Below are positions 39,939 through 49,715 of a stretch of DNA of 64,000 nucleotides, piece by piece; within the stretch, counting starts at the first letter, position 1, and every line of letters begins with the position of its first letter. The DNA comes from JACRBT01 sp964474285. GTDB lineage: Bacteria > Chloroflexota > Dehalococcoidia > Tepidiformales > Tepidiformaceae. Position numbers and translations under genes: made by a program. The notes under the pieces are model-generated. The model saw only the letters and a list, made by a program, of their open reading frames with translations. It was not told the DNA's origin and did no database searches. The DNA is taken from NCBI GenBank assembly GCA_964474285.1, contig CAYYSD010000002.1, positions 1-64,000 on the forward strand, read 5' to 3'.

Positions 39939-41024
39939 CTATTCGTCGGGGGCTGTCACGCTCGCTGGCCAGGGCGTCTGCCAGTCCTCGTCGACCCATT
40001 TCACGCTCGCGTCGAGCTTCGGCAGGTAGCCCGGTGCGCCTTCCCGCCGCAGCCTCACGCTCGCGTGCATGTTCGCTCCGGGCGGGATCGGACGCGTGCG
40101 CGGGATGAGGATGTTCCAGAAACGGCCGTTCTTATGGACTGCCCCGGCGGCATCCTCGGCAGCGATCCCGAGCCTCGTCTTGTAGAGCCGCGGCCGCAGG
40201 ATGATCTTGCTGGCGAGCGCCTCGTCGACCATCCACTTGAGCGAGATACCCCCGAGCCCGCCTTTGTTTTCGAACGAACCACCGATGTCCGAGTGCACCC
40301 CCGCGAACCAGGCCTCAACGAGGTCTGTTTCCTTGTTGTCGTCCGCGAGCGCGACGACGTATTCGCGGAACGGGCGGCGCCGTTCGTCGATCGAGATCGC
40401 GTGGCGCACGTGCTTCACCCGCGGGAGTTTGCGTGTGAACGGGAACGTCGGGGTCCAACGCAGCACGCCCAGCGCCTTCACTGAATCGAACAGGCCCAGG
40501 AACTCGATCGGCAGGGACTGACGCCGCTTGCCCTCCTCCACGACCGTGATGCCGAAGACATCGGTGAATTCGCTGATGGTGTCCCAATCCTTCTTCGACC
40601 AGTCTCCTCTGCGGGTGAATGCCGCCACCAGGTAGGGCACAAGGTTTTCGCAGCCTGGCCGCAGAAGTCCTGCGCGATAGGTCATCGCCGCCAGCAAGCG
40701 CGCCGTGTAGGCTCCACGCGAAAACCCGAAGATGAACACGCGATCGCCTGGCTCGTACGTCTGCATGAGGTAGATATAGGCCTCGCTCAGGTTGGTCTTG
40801 ATCCCGTAGCCGAAGGCCAAGCCGAGTACGCGGGTCAGTTTTTTCGCGACGGGCGTCCATGCGCCCTGCGCGCTGAAGGTGCCGATACCTGGGTCGTAGA
40901 ACGCGACTTGCCTGGCCGGGTCGGAGAGGTCCAGCATCGCGTACAGCTTCACGATGTTGGTGTTGCCGCTGTCTTTCAGCTGGTTCCCGGTGCCATCGAG
41001 GCAAAGCACGATGTTCTTGGGCAT
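39939..41024 (-). CDS. DUF2235 alpha/beta hydrolase (Tle1-like lipase candidate)
   Basis: A 361-aa protein. NIVLCLDGTGNQ opens the family; IFGFSRGAYTAR holds the nucleophile Ser 102 in GFSRG, and FAGVHSDIGGS supplies Asp 246. This domain is found in type VI phospholipase effectors of the Tle1 class and in other toxin-like hydrolases. There is no signal peptide and no secretion gene nearby, so it probably acts inside the producing cell or is released on lysis. AAGGAG precedes the ATG by 7 bases. It is the last gene of the CHAT-MBL-DUF2235 set. Confidence 0.82.
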   Translation of the reverse strand: MPKNIVLCLDGTGNQLKDSGNTNIVKLYAMLDLSDPARQVAFYDPGIGTFSAQGAWTPVAKKLTRVLGLAFGYGIKTNLSEAYIYLMQTYEPGDRVFIFGFSRGAYTARLLAAMTYRAGLLRPGCENLVPYLVAAFTRRGDWSKKDWDTISEFTDVFGITVVEEGKRRQSLPIEFLGLFDSVKALGVLRWTPTFPFTRKLPRVKHVRHAISIDERRRPFREYVVALADDNKETDLVEAWFAGVHSDIGGSFENKGGLGGISLKWMVDEALASKIILRPRLYKTRLGIAAEDAAGAVHKNGRFWNILIPRTRPIPPGANMHASVRLRREGAPGYLPKLDASVKWVDEDWQTPWPASVTAPDE

Positions 41025-41100
41025 GTGACGCTCCTTGTTTCTTCACCGGAAGTGGGCGGGAGAGAAACTCCCGGTTTCCTCGACTGTCCGCCCGCTCTCC

Positions 41101-42306
41101 CTACCTGCTCCAGGAGATGCCTTTCGGGTGGAAGGCTTCATATCCGCGAGCAGCCTGGTCGGCCGCGTCGTTCCAGGCCGATGTCGTCTCCGTCAGGTAG
41201 TTGAAGTGCAACCGGGGCTTGCCACGGCCTGCGTGCTGAGCGAGCACCAACTCCACCGTTCGCGGGTGAGGGTGGCGGTAAATCGATCCGCTCGAGGAGA
41301 ACAGGTAGTCCTGGCAGCGGATGCGCTGGAGCAGGCTTTCGGTCGTGTTCCCGACGCTCCCGTGGTGCGCCAGCTTGAAGCCGGTCACCGCGATGCGGCG
41401 GTTGCCGCCCCCGGCGAGCGTCCTCAGCGACTCTTCCATCACCGAAGCCCAGGCGTCGGCGCCGAGAATGACGGTCGTCTTCGGCCGCGTCGCGGGGAAT
41501 TCCAGGAGGAGCGCGATGCTGGCCCCATTGGCGAGGCTGCCATCGCCGCCGAAGGGCGCGTTCGCCCCCGCCTCGCCCTCTTCGCCGCCGAGCGTATCCC
41601 CGAGGTTCAGCATGTCGCTACCGTCCGGTGCGGGCAGTTCGGAAAGGCCGGCCTCGTCCTCCCGGGCGCCGCCCAGCACGTCGCCGAGCGGCCGGAGGGA
41701 CCGTGCCAGTTCCAGCTCCCTCCGGAGGGACGCTTCATCGCCCCGGACGACACCTGCATCGTGCAGCTCCTCCCGCCAGCGGGTCTTGAGTGCCAGCAGC
41801 CGGTCGTGGTCGGGCGAAATCAGGGTGAGGCGGCAGTCGCCCGGCAGAATCACCGCGGGCAGGGCGCCCTCCCGGCGGTCGATGGCGGCGAGTTCGCCCG
41901 GGAGGCCGACGTTCCAGACGTGCGTGCCGGTCCGTTTCTCGTAGTCTTGGATGAGCAGGCTCAGCAGTTCGCCCTGCACGGCTCCGAGCGGCTCTCCCGC
42001 CGCGTCCGGCACCAGGTTGATCTGGGCTGCACCGTTGAACCAGATGCGGTCGAACGTGCAGTCCAGTGCCTCCGCATCCTGGAGGAGGCGAATGACGCCC
42101 TCGATGTGGTCGGCGTCGATGTGCGACACCACGAGCAGTTCGAACCGCCGCTCTGTCGCGGGCAAATGCAGGATCCGCTCCCGGAGCGCCGGGTAGGTCC
42201 GCCCGGGACCACCATCCATCAGGATGCGAGACGTCTTGCGGCCTGTGCCGTATTCGATCCACAGGCAATCGCCGTGGGCTGCGGGCAGCATCTCCAACCG
42301 GAACAT
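41101..42306 (-). CDS. ComEC-like metallo-beta-lactamase-fold hydrolase
   Basis: A 401-aa cytoplasmic protein. LPAAHGDCLWIEYG and ILMDGGPG begin the fold; LVVSHIDADHIEG (His 62, Asp 64, Asp 66, His 67) is the metal-binding HxDxDH motif of ComEC-like MBL proteins, and VILGADAW with FKLAHHGSVGN are later metal-site segments. There are no membrane segments, so it is not a DNA-uptake channel; nuclease or phosphodiesterase activity is the natural guess. The middle (about 150-260) is family-specific. It lies 10 bases after the CHAT gene and has GGAGG 4 bases before its ATG. Confidence 0.82.
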   Translation of the reverse strand: MFRLEMLPAAHGDCLWIEYGTGRKTSRILMDGGPGRTYPALRERILHLPATERRFELLVVSHIDADHIEGVIRLLQDAEALDCTFDRIWFNGAAQINLVPDAAGEPLGAVQGELLSLLIQDYEKRTGTHVWNVGLPGELAAIDRREGALPAVILPGDCRLTLISPDHDRLLALKTRWREELHDAGVVRGDEASLRRELELARSLRPLGDVLGGAREDEAGLSELPAPDGSDMLNLGDTLGGEEGEAGANAPFGGDGSLANGASIALLLEFPATRPKTTVILGADAWASVMEESLRTLAGGGNRRIAVTGFKLAHHGSVGNTTESLLQRIRCQDYLFSSSGSIYRHPHPRTVELVLAQHAGRGKPRLHFNYLTETTSAWNDAADQAARGYEAFHPKGISWSR

Positions 42307-42316
42307 GGGTCCTCCT

Positions 42317-45300
42317 TCAGGCCCTCGGGCTCAGGCGCCACTCCGCATCGCCCAACGCGAAAATGCAGAGGGCCAGCAGGAACCCGCGCGCCAGCATCCG
42401 GCGCCGGACGCGCAGCAGGATGGTCCCGAAGTTGGCGTCCGGGTCGCTCACTGCCGCCAGTTCTGAGACCAGCTCGCGTGCCAACGGACCTGCGTGACGC
42501 CCGAGGATTTCGGCCAGCGTCCCCACCACGATGGACGCGCGTTCCCGTTGGAAGAGCCTCGTAAGCTGGATGTACCCGGTCGATGTCTCCGCCGCCGTCT
42601 GGCACCCGAGGAGCAGCACGATCGGCCCGGGCTCGCGCCGGTCGACGTTCACGTAGACGCTCGTAATCTGGGCGCGATTCAGTTTTCCGCGTCGCTCCTC
42701 CAATTTCGCGTCGCCGATCTCCAGGTAGTCCAGGCCATTGGCGATGCCGTGGTGGGCGAGGAGCACGAGCAGCGACGGCCGCTGTTTGATGGCCGCCACC
42801 CACGCGTCCCAGTCTTCCGGCAACAGCGCGGTGCCGAATCGCTGTTTGAGCAAGCTGCCCGTATCGGCCCGTTCCCCTTCAGGCACGTTGTGGCTCGCGG
42901 CGAACGCGACCGAATCGATCGGGGGCAGGTTCTGTCGATCCCGCCGTGGGCCGCTCCCGGCGGTGCTTTCGCCGTCCGCCACCCGTTCGATGACTTTGCT
43001 GATCGACCAGAACCCATAGAGGCAGATCGTCGGGACCTCTCTCCGTTCGTCGTCAGTCAGCGGGCCTGTGCACTCCGGGCACGAGTCCGCGCCCTCGGCG
43101 AGCGCCTTCACGCTTGCCGCGCACACTTCCGCGGTGGGAGCCGGAAACCCGCGGTCGTAGACGAATTCGAGGGGGACGTAGACTCCGTTGAGCGCGAGCA
43201 GCTGGATGCGCGCGCCGGGATCCTGGAACTCGCCCCCGCTTGCCAGCGCGTTGTAGAGACCGGTCCCGTGCATGGCCATCACGTTCAACAGCCGGCGAAC
43301 GCTGGCGTCCGCCGGGTCGAGCACATCCTCAGTCACGCCCGCCTGCGCCCTTCGCCGGACAACCAGCTGCTCCGTCACGAACAGCTCTTTGCTCAGCCAG
43401 GTCACCCCCGTGTCGGCATCATGCAGGGCCTGCGTGCTCGCCCCCTGCCCGCCGAAGACGGCGACGGCTGCCCCGGCGTCTGTCACGCCTGGCCCGGTCA
43501 CGATGGTCGCATCAACGGGCACGCTCTCGGAGACCTCGATGACTTCGCGCTGGCTTGCCTGCACCATGATGCGAAGCGCGTCCCGAGGGCCTGCCTCCTC
43601 GCCCTCCGCAAGCACGGCGGCGTCGATCCGGACGTACTCAAACATGCGTCCGCGGTAGCGGAACATGATGTCGGCGCGCACCGAGCGCTCGTCCGCAGGG
43701 ACCGTGATATGCAGGTCGCAATCCCCGCTGCGCGCCGTACGTTCCTTGGGGAGGAGCAGGCGCCCGCTGTCCGAGTGGCTCGTGCCGTTGAGTTCCGTCC
43801 ACAACAGCTGGACCTCCAGGTCGAGCCCTCCCTCGGGGATATCCGTGGCGGGGATTGACTCGTTGGCGGAGGCGACTCCGGCCTCAGGCAACCCGATCCA
43901 GCAGCGGACGATGTTTTCCTTCCCGGCGACAAAGGTGGTGCGCCGCGCTCCTCCGTGCATGATGACGGCGTTCACCTTGCGGTCTTCCGCAGGAGGCGGC
44001 TCCGGCGGCTCGCCGCCGTCCATGGCTGCCGTCGCCAGGTCGTTGATGAGCTCTTCGCTACCCATCCGCCGCGCCCCGCCGCCCCCGGCGCCTCGCATGG
44101 GCGAACCGGCGCGGCCGGCGAACTCGTCGGCGGCGAGGCCGACGATCCGGATGGCGCGGCGGCGGTCCTCCGCGTCCGGGAGCCGTTCGATCAGTACCGT
44201 CGCCTCGCGGATCAGCCGGTCTGGCACGTCGTGCGCCAGCACCCAGGCCATCTGACCATCGTCCAGCGCCGTCGAGGGCGCCTGGAGTTGCCTGCTCAGC
44301 AGTCCACCGACGGGGAGGTCGAGTTGGTCCGGGCAGCGCCCGACGAACTCCACGATGGCGTTGCCGGGCATGAACCCCGGGCCTGCGGTGGCAGCACGAC
44401 GGTTGCCCTCATCGAGCACATTGAGGATGACGTTGGAGAGCTCGGGGGCCCGCAGTTGGTTTAGCACCCTGAAGTGGCCTTCAGGGAGGCTGCGGTCGAA
44501 GACGCCGTCCACGAAGCCGGGCGGGAGCGCCGTGATCGGCTCTCCGGACGGTTCAGGCGCGGGCACTGAATCCGGAGGCGGCGCATCGGCAGGCGCCAGC
44601 GGGTTGCCCTCGGCGTCGGCGGTGCCCGTCGCTGCCCACGCAATGAGCCGCAGGCGCCGCTCCTCCGCGTGCTGGAGGCCGGCGGTCGCCGCCCGCTCCA
44701 GGGCGTCGAGCAGATAGGTTCGCATCGCGTCGGGCACCGGCTGGACGGCGGCAACCGCGTCAAAGGCGGTCCACGGGCTTCCGAAGAAGAGGTCTGGTTC
44801 CGGGGCGCCTCCGAAAAGGAACGCTTCCAGCGCTTCGAAGCTGCCCAGCCGCGCCATCACCATCGCCCGCCAAAACGTGGCCGAGGGCTCGGGCGAGACC
44901 GGCAGCGGCGGCACGTCCTCAACGCCGACGAACCGCTCCACCGGCATGGCGGCCAGCGCCTGGAAGCTTGCTCCGCCGTCGCTCTTCGCCCGTTCCAGGA
45001 GGGCCCCGATGCGTGACGGGTCGCCTGCCCGGTCGAGGGCGTCGGCGACTACGAGGCGGTCCGGTTCGCTCTCGTCTTCGGCGAGGAAGCGCAGATGTTC
45101 GCGCAGCGACATGAGGGGGATGCGGACGGCCAGTTGCAGGGCTTCCCGTCGAGCCGGAGTCCCCGCGGGCTCGCTCCCGACGATCTCGTGATTGAGCGCC
45201 GCGATTTCGTGCCATGCGTCCCGTTCGAGGGGGAACCGCGCGGCCGCATCGAGCGCCGCCAGCCGGGTGTTCACATCTGCTTCGCTGCGCGCCATCGAGA

Positions 45301-45340
45301 GCAGCGGATGAAGCGCTTCGGCGTGGAGCCCTTCCGTCAT
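42317..45340 (-). CDS. CHAT-domain (caspase-like) protease with N-terminal helical repeats
   Basis: A 1007-aa protein. Residues 1-240 are helical and HEAT-like (LAALDAAARFPLERDAWHEI, LMSLREHLRFLAEDESEPDR). About 495-620 is a beta-rich Ig-like region (FVAGKENIVRCWIGLPEA). A Cys-containing block SCPECTGPLT...ICLYGFWSI (about 780-810) precedes the C-terminal CHAT domain. There LVLLAHHGIANG gives His 863/864 and LLLGCQTAAE gives Cys 913, the His-Cys dyad of caspase-like peptidases, followed by SIVVGTLAEIL. CHAT proteases are activated in several bacterial immunity systems. There is no signal peptide. GGAGG precedes the ATG. The target may be one of the two neighbouring hydrolases. Confidence 0.8.
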   Translation of the reverse strand: MTEGLHAEALHPLLSMARSEADVNTRLAALDAAARFPLERDAWHEIAALNHEIVGSEPAGTPARREALQLAVRIPLMSLREHLRFLAEDESEPDRLVVADALDRAGDPSRIGALLERAKSDGGASFQALAAMPVERFVGVEDVPPLPVSPEPSATFWRAMVMARLGSFEALEAFLFGGAPEPDLFFGSPWTAFDAVAAVQPVPDAMRTYLLDALERAATAGLQHAEERRLRLIAWAATGTADAEGNPLAPADAPPPDSVPAPEPSGEPITALPPGFVDGVFDRSLPEGHFRVLNQLRAPELSNVILNVLDEGNRRAATAGPGFMPGNAIVEFVGRCPDQLDLPVGGLLSRQLQAPSTALDDGQMAWVLAHDVPDRLIREATVLIERLPDAEDRRRAIRIVGLAADEFAGRAGSPMRGAGGGGARRMGSEELINDLATAAMDGGEPPEPPPAEDRKVNAVIMHGGARRTTFVAGKENIVRCWIGLPEAGVASANESIPATDIPEGGLDLEVQLLWTELNGTSHSDSGRLLLPKERTARSGDCDLHITVPADERSVRADIMFRYRGRMFEYVRIDAAVLAEGEEAGPRDALRIMVQASQREVIEVSESVPVDATIVTGPGVTDAGAAVAVFGGQGASTQALHDADTGVTWLSKELFVTEQLVVRRRAQAGVTEDVLDPADASVRRLLNVMAMHGTGLYNALASGGEFQDPGARIQLLALNGVYVPLEFVYDRGFPAPTAEVCAASVKALAEGADSCPECTGPLTDDERREVPTICLYGFWSISKVIERVADGESTAGSGPRRDRQNLPPIDSVAFAASHNVPEGERADTGSLLKQRFGTALLPEDWDAWVAAIKQRPSLLVLLAHHGIANGLDYLEIGDAKLEERRGKLNRAQITSVYVNVDRREPGPIVLLLGCQTAAETSTGYIQLTRLFQRERASIVVGTLAEILGRHAGPLARELVSELAAVSDPDANFGTILLRVRRRMLARGFLLALCIFALGDAEWRLSPRA

Positions 45341-45489
45341 GGTTGCCTCCGCCGGTCAGCCATGCGTCCCTGTGGCGTCCCGCTGCCGGCTTGCTTCTTC
45401 GCGCAGCATAACAGCACCGCACAAGCCCGATGACGTGCCCTTCCCAGGGGCGGAAGCCGGCCACCTTCGCGCCGGGCGGGTGAAGAGCG

Positions 45490-48372
45490 CTACGCGACCG
45501 GGCCCGTGCCCTCGATCGGGCTCGACCTTGGCTGTGTCCCGAACCGGCGGAGCAAGAGCTTTCGCGCCTCATTGACCCAGAGGACGCTGCTCGCGAGGCC
45601 TGCGCAGATGAGCCAGCCGGCCGGCGAAAGCGGGGATGTGCTGAACGCGTCGTTCAGGAACGACAGGTGCACGACGGCCACCTGGAGGCCGACGGAAGCG
45701 CCAAGGGCCAACCACAGCAGCCAGTTCGTGAAGAGGTGATGGAACGCGCTCGTCGTGTCGCTGCGTGCGTTCAGGCAGTTGTAGAGCTGCGCCAGGACCA
45801 GCGTGGTGAACGCCATGGTCCGCGCATCATCGATGCTGCCGGACCCTTCGATGAACCCTCCCGGCAGCCGCAGGTCGAGCGCGAGCAGGGTTGCGAGAGC
45901 CATGGTGAATCCGACCAGTGCGATCCCGCGCGCCATCTCCGCGTCCACCACGCGGTCCGTCAGCCGCCGGGGCGGGTGCTTCATCACATCGTCCGGTGGC
46001 GGATCGACGCCGAGAGCCAGGGCGGGCGCCGTGTCTGTGAGCAGATTGATCCAGAGGATCTGCGTTGCCAGCAGCGGCACGGCCACGGCCTCTCCGGCGT
46101 CATCGAGCCCCAGCAGACTCGCGCCGATGACTCCCAGGAACATCGTCAGCACTTCGCCTGCATTCGACGAGAGCAGGAAGCGCAAGAACGTGCGGATGTT
46201 CGCGAAGATGCTGCGCCCTTCGCGGACCGCAGCCACGATCGTCGCGAAGTTGTCGTCGGCCAGAACCATGTCGGCCGCTTCCTTCGTCACGTCCGTACCG
46301 GTGAGCCCCATCGCCACGCCAATATCCGCCGCGCGAAGGGCTGGCGCGTCGTTGACCCCGTCACCCGTCATCGCCACGACGTTGCCGCCCGTCTGCAGTG
46401 CGTCGACGATGCGCAGCTTGTGTTGAGGCGCCACGCGCGCGTAGACGGAGACGGCGTTCACGGCCCTGCGCAGTTCCGCGTCGTCCATCGCCTCGAGGTC
46501 GGTGCCCGTGAGCGCGGCCGCTCCTTCGGGCGCGAGACCGAGGTCGGTCGCGATGCGTACAGCTGTGCCTCGGTGGTCGCCGGTGATGAGCATCACGCGG
46601 ATGCCGGCGGCGTGGGCGAGCTGGATGGCGGCGGCGGCTTCCTCGCGCGGGGGGTCGATGATCCCCACCATGCCGAGATACACCAGTCCCTGTTCCAGGT
46701 GTTGGAGCGAGGAGTGGTCCGCGGTACCGCCCTCTGCCGGGCCGGTCATCTCCCCCTGCTGAAGCTGCCGGAAGGCGACTGCCAGCGGCCTGAGCGCCTG
46801 GCCGGCGAGTTCATCCGCGACCGCGAGAAGTTCACCGAGCCGGACTTCCGTGAGCGGGCGGATCTCTCCCGCGACCCGCTCGCTCACGCAGCGCGCCAAC
46901 AGGACATCGGGCGCCCCCTTGGTCACCACGACCAGTTCGCCGCCGTGTCCCGCGTCCACCTCCAACGCGCTCATCAGCTTTCGCTCAGAGGTGAACGGCA
47001 CTTCTCCGACGCGTTCGAAACGCGCCTGCCGCGCCGCGGCCGTGCCCAGCTTCGCCTCCGCCACCAGGAATGCCGCCTCGGTCGGGTCGCCCTGCACGGT
47101 CCATACGCCGTCGACCTCGCGGAGCACGGCGTCGTTCGCGAGGCTGCCCGCGCCGACCACGGAGCGCACCTCCTCCAACAACGGTCCGTCGCGTTCGCTG
47201 AGCGGGCGGTCCGCGACGATGAACTCGCCTTCCGGCCGGTAGCCCGTTCCGGTGACCGACACCTTCCCCGACCCGGTCACGACGGTTGTGAGGGTCATCT
47301 CGTTGCGTGTGAGCGTGCCCGTCTTGTCGGAGCAGATGACGGAGGCAGAGCCCAGCGTCTCCACGGACGACAGCTTCTTCACGATTGCGTTTTCGCGCGC
47401 CATGCGTTGCACCCCGAGCGCCAGCACCACGGAGAGCACGGCAGGGAGGCCTTCCGGGACGGCGGCAACCGCCAGCGAAACGCCGACGAGCAAGACCTCC
47501 ACAAAGCCCGAAGCGTTGTCGATGTCCGACGTGAGCAGGATCGAAACGACCACGATGATCGTGATCGCGACCACCGCCATTCCGAGCGTCCGCCCGATGA
47601 GCGCGACCTCCCGCTGCAGCGGAGTCATCTCTTCTTCCGTCCGCACGAGCAGACGCGCGATTCCGCCCATCTCGGTCCGCATGCCCGTGGCGGTGACAAC
47701 GGCCCGCCCTCGCCCGCTGGCCACAGCGGTGCCGGCGAAGACCATGTTCAACCGGTCGCCAATCCCGGCCTGCCCGCTCAGCGGACGCGTGTCCTTGAGC
47801 ACGGTCGCGCTCTCTCCGGTGAGGGAAGCCTCAGCCACGTGCAGCGCCGCGGCGGAAAGCAGGCGGGCATCAGCCGGGATGGCGTCCCCCTCAGCCAGCA
47901 AGACTATGTCGCCGGGCACCACGTCCGTCGCCGGCACGGACAGCCTCTTGCCGTCGCGCATCACCGTGGCGTGGGCCGCGGCCATCCGCTGGAGGGCCGC
48001 CACCGCCTGTTCCGCTCGCGCCTCCTGCAGGTAACCCAGCAGTCCGTTGGCGACGATGATCACGGCGATGACGATGACCTCGAACGGGACACCCTTCGCG
48101 CCGTCGACGATCCAGGCCGCGAGCGAAACCGCCACAGCGCCGATCAGCAGGTAGATGAGCGGGTCGCGAAACTGCCCCAGGAATTTGAGCCAGCCCGGTA
48201 CCGGCACTGCCGCATCGAGACGGTTCGGGCCATAACGGTCCAGGCGTCGACCGGCCTCCGCGGATGGCAGGCCCTCCGTTTCGTCCGTGCCCATGGAACG
48301 CGCGACATCCGGCGCCGGGTGCAGCCAGGGCTCAGGGTCGCCGGGCTCCCGGGCTTGTTCCGCCGTCGCCAT
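45490..48372 (-). CDS. P2-type cation-transporting ATPase (Ca2+ type)
   Basis: A 960-aa pump of full length. It has the N-terminal cation-ATPase region (GLPSAEAGRRLDRYGPNRL), ASLTGESA, VAAVPEGLPAVLSVVLALGV in membrane segment 4 (PEGLP as in SERCA-like Ca2+ pumps), SDKTGTLTRNEM with the phosphorylated Asp, KGAPDVLLARC, TGDGVNDAPALRAADIGVAMG and a C-terminal domain with six membrane segments. It exports Ca2+ or a similar divalent cation. It is upstream of the CHAT gene on the same strand with 149 bases between, so probably a separate unit. Confidence 0.88.
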   Translation of the reverse strand: MATAEQAREPGDPEPWLHPAPDVARSMGTDETEGLPSAEAGRRLDRYGPNRLDAAVPVPGWLKFLGQFRDPLIYLLIGAVAVSLAAWIVDGAKGVPFEVIVIAVIIVANGLLGYLQEARAEQAVAALQRMAAAHATVMRDGKRLSVPATDVVPGDIVLLAEGDAIPADARLLSAAALHVAEASLTGESATVLKDTRPLSGQAGIGDRLNMVFAGTAVASGRGRAVVTATGMRTEMGGIARLLVRTEEEMTPLQREVALIGRTLGMAVVAITIIVVVSILLTSDIDNASGFVEVLLVGVSLAVAAVPEGLPAVLSVVLALGVQRMARENAIVKKLSSVETLGSASVICSDKTGTLTRNEMTLTTVVTGSGKVSVTGTGYRPEGEFIVADRPLSERDGPLLEEVRSVVGAGSLANDAVLREVDGVWTVQGDPTEAAFLVAEAKLGTAAARQARFERVGEVPFTSERKLMSALEVDAGHGGELVVVTKGAPDVLLARCVSERVAGEIRPLTEVRLGELLAVADELAGQALRPLAVAFRQLQQGEMTGPAEGGTADHSSLQHLEQGLVYLGMVGIIDPPREEAAAAIQLAHAAGIRVMLITGDHRGTAVRIATDLGLAPEGAAALTGTDLEAMDDAELRRAVNAVSVYARVAPQHKLRIVDALQTGGNVVAMTGDGVNDAPALRAADIGVAMGLTGTDVTKEAADMVLADDNFATIVAAVREGRSIFANIRTFLRFLLSSNAGEVLTMFLGVIGASLLGLDDAGEAVAVPLLATQILWINLLTDTAPALALGVDPPPDDVMKHPPRRLTDRVVDAEMARGIALVGFTMALATLLALDLRLPGGFIEGSGSIDDARTMAFTTLVLAQLYNCLNARSDTTSAFHHLFTNWLLWLALGASVGLQVAVVHLSFLNDAFSTSPLSPAGWLICAGLASSVLWVNEARKLLLRRFGTQPRSSPIEGTGPVA

Positions 48373-48419
48373 AGCTCACTCTATCGCTTCGGTCGTGTTC
48401 GTTCAGGAATGAACGAGAA

Positions 48420-49715
48420 TCACCGGCCGGCTGCTCCCGTTGCCAACGGCGCTTGCGGAGATTGAACGCTCGCCAGCTGAGCTTCGACCGCGGCCTTGCG
48501 CTGCGAGATGAACGCCTTCCGCAAGGCCAGCTCCGATTCGAATGACTCCATCGAGACCGTCTCGTGAGTGCCGTCGAGGTGCGTTGAGCGCACGAACCCG
48601 GCATACCGTTCGACGATCGCGAGCAGCCGGTGCGCATCCCAGACTTCCGCAAGCACCTGCCGGATTCGCGCGTGCAACTGTCGCTGGAACTCAGCGTCGT
48701 GATACAGGCGAACCGCCATCATGGCTTCCGGTCCTGGCTCCGCGAGGATGGAGTACTGCGGGTCAAGCAAGGCCCAGTCCGTGCCGTGGGCCAGGAAGAC
48801 AAAGCGATCGGTCGTGGGCTCGTGGTAGATGTAGTAGTTGTTCGGGCGGATGTAGCCGTCCCAGTGATGAACGATGGTCTCCACCGCCCAATAGGTGAGG
48901 AGCTGTTCAATGTCGACGTGGCGGGCCACGTCCGTCAGAAACGTCTCATCGGGGGACTCCGCGACCACGCGGGCCAGCGCCGCCAGGTCCGACCGGTCGT
49001 CCTTTTCTTCGTTCGTTCGCAGGCCCATTTCGGCCACGTCGGTCACATCGATGTTGAGGTCGCCTTCATAGAGGTTGCCGTCGGGGTCCGGGAACACGCG
49101 GCGGAGGAAGTTCTTGTCATAGCCCTCGCGGATCACGTACAGGCCGTAGTCCTCGCCGTTGAGCCGGACCGTCGCGAGTGCAGTTCGGGGGGCGACGACG
49201 CCAGCCCGCCGAAAAACCTCGTAGCTCACGGCTTCGGAAACGAAGCTCCAGTCCTGGATCGAATTGCCCAGGGTCAAGCGTGTCACGCCGTGGAGATTTC
49301 GCCCTTTCTCGAACTTATCCGTGTCGATGCTGAACCCGGGCTTCTCCTTCAAGGGGAGGGCGCTGGCCAGGCCGGCCTTCAGCCGGAGACCGACGTCGTC
49401 GAGGCGTTTCCCGTCGAACGTCAGCCGTGCCTTCACGCGCTCGTCGTTGCCCGGGGACAGCTTGCCCAGGTTCGAATTCGCCACTTCAAGTTCGATCGTA
49501 TGGAGGATGGAGTCGTCGAAGACGCGCGCAGAGGGGTCGTTCGGCGCCGGGGTCGCGGTGGAAGCCGTTGCAGGCGGCGTAGCGCTCATCGTTGCCGTCG
49601 CCTCTCCGGGCTCGACGACCGGCGTTGAACCGCTCCCAGCCCCGCAGCCCATCACAACGCCGGTGGAAAGGCTCGCGCTGATAAGTAGCAACAGGGCTTT
49701 CTTACGCGGGAACAT
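48420..49715 (-). CDS. CotH-type kinase-fold lipoprotein
   Basis: A 431-aa exported protein. The signal ends VVMGC followed by GAGSG, so it is lipid-anchored; a Thr/Pro/Ala linker follows. The CotH domain shows VGLRLKAG near its start, KPGFSIDTDKF, LTLGNSIQDWSFVSEAVSYE, LNGEDYGLYVIREGYDKNFL and WAVETIVHHWDGYIRPNNYY then FLAHGTDWALLD. CotH proteins are secreted protein kinases first known from spore coats. GGAGG 7 bases before ATG 49715 sets the start. It overlaps the DUF4956 gene by 14 bases, a known partner combination. Confidence 0.85.
   Translation of the reverse strand: MFPRKKALLLLISASLSTGVVMGCGAGSGSTPVVEPGEATATMSATPPATASTATPAPNDPSARVFDDSILHTIELEVANSNLGKLSPGNDERVKARLTFDGKRLDDVGLRLKAGLASALPLKEKPGFSIDTDKFEKGRNLHGVTRLTLGNSIQDWSFVSEAVSYEVFRRAGVVAPRTALATVRLNGEDYGLYVIREGYDKNFLRRVFPDPDGNLYEGDLNIDVTDVAEMGLRTNEEKDDRSDLAALARVVAESPDETFLTDVARHVDIEQLLTYWAVETIVHHWDGYIRPNNYYIYHEPTTDRFVFLAHGTDWALLDPQYSILAEPGPEAMMAVRLYHDAEFQRQLHARIRQVLAEVWDAHRLLAIVERYAGFVRSTHLDGTHETVSMESFESELALRKAFISQRKAAVEAQLASVQSPQAPLATGAAGR

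Noticed and set aside
39510..40108. Frames coding repeated TRTSVRPER-like or AELSVRAEPVE-like peptides
   Set aside because: They are produced by the tandem DNA repeats and do not begin with a ribosome site.
45667..48465. 932-codon open frame antisense to the Ca2+-type ATPase gene
   Set aside because: Composition is a mirror of the ATPase codons (Arg, Gly, His and Asp rich), with no family motif; the opposite strand has every P-ATPase motif.
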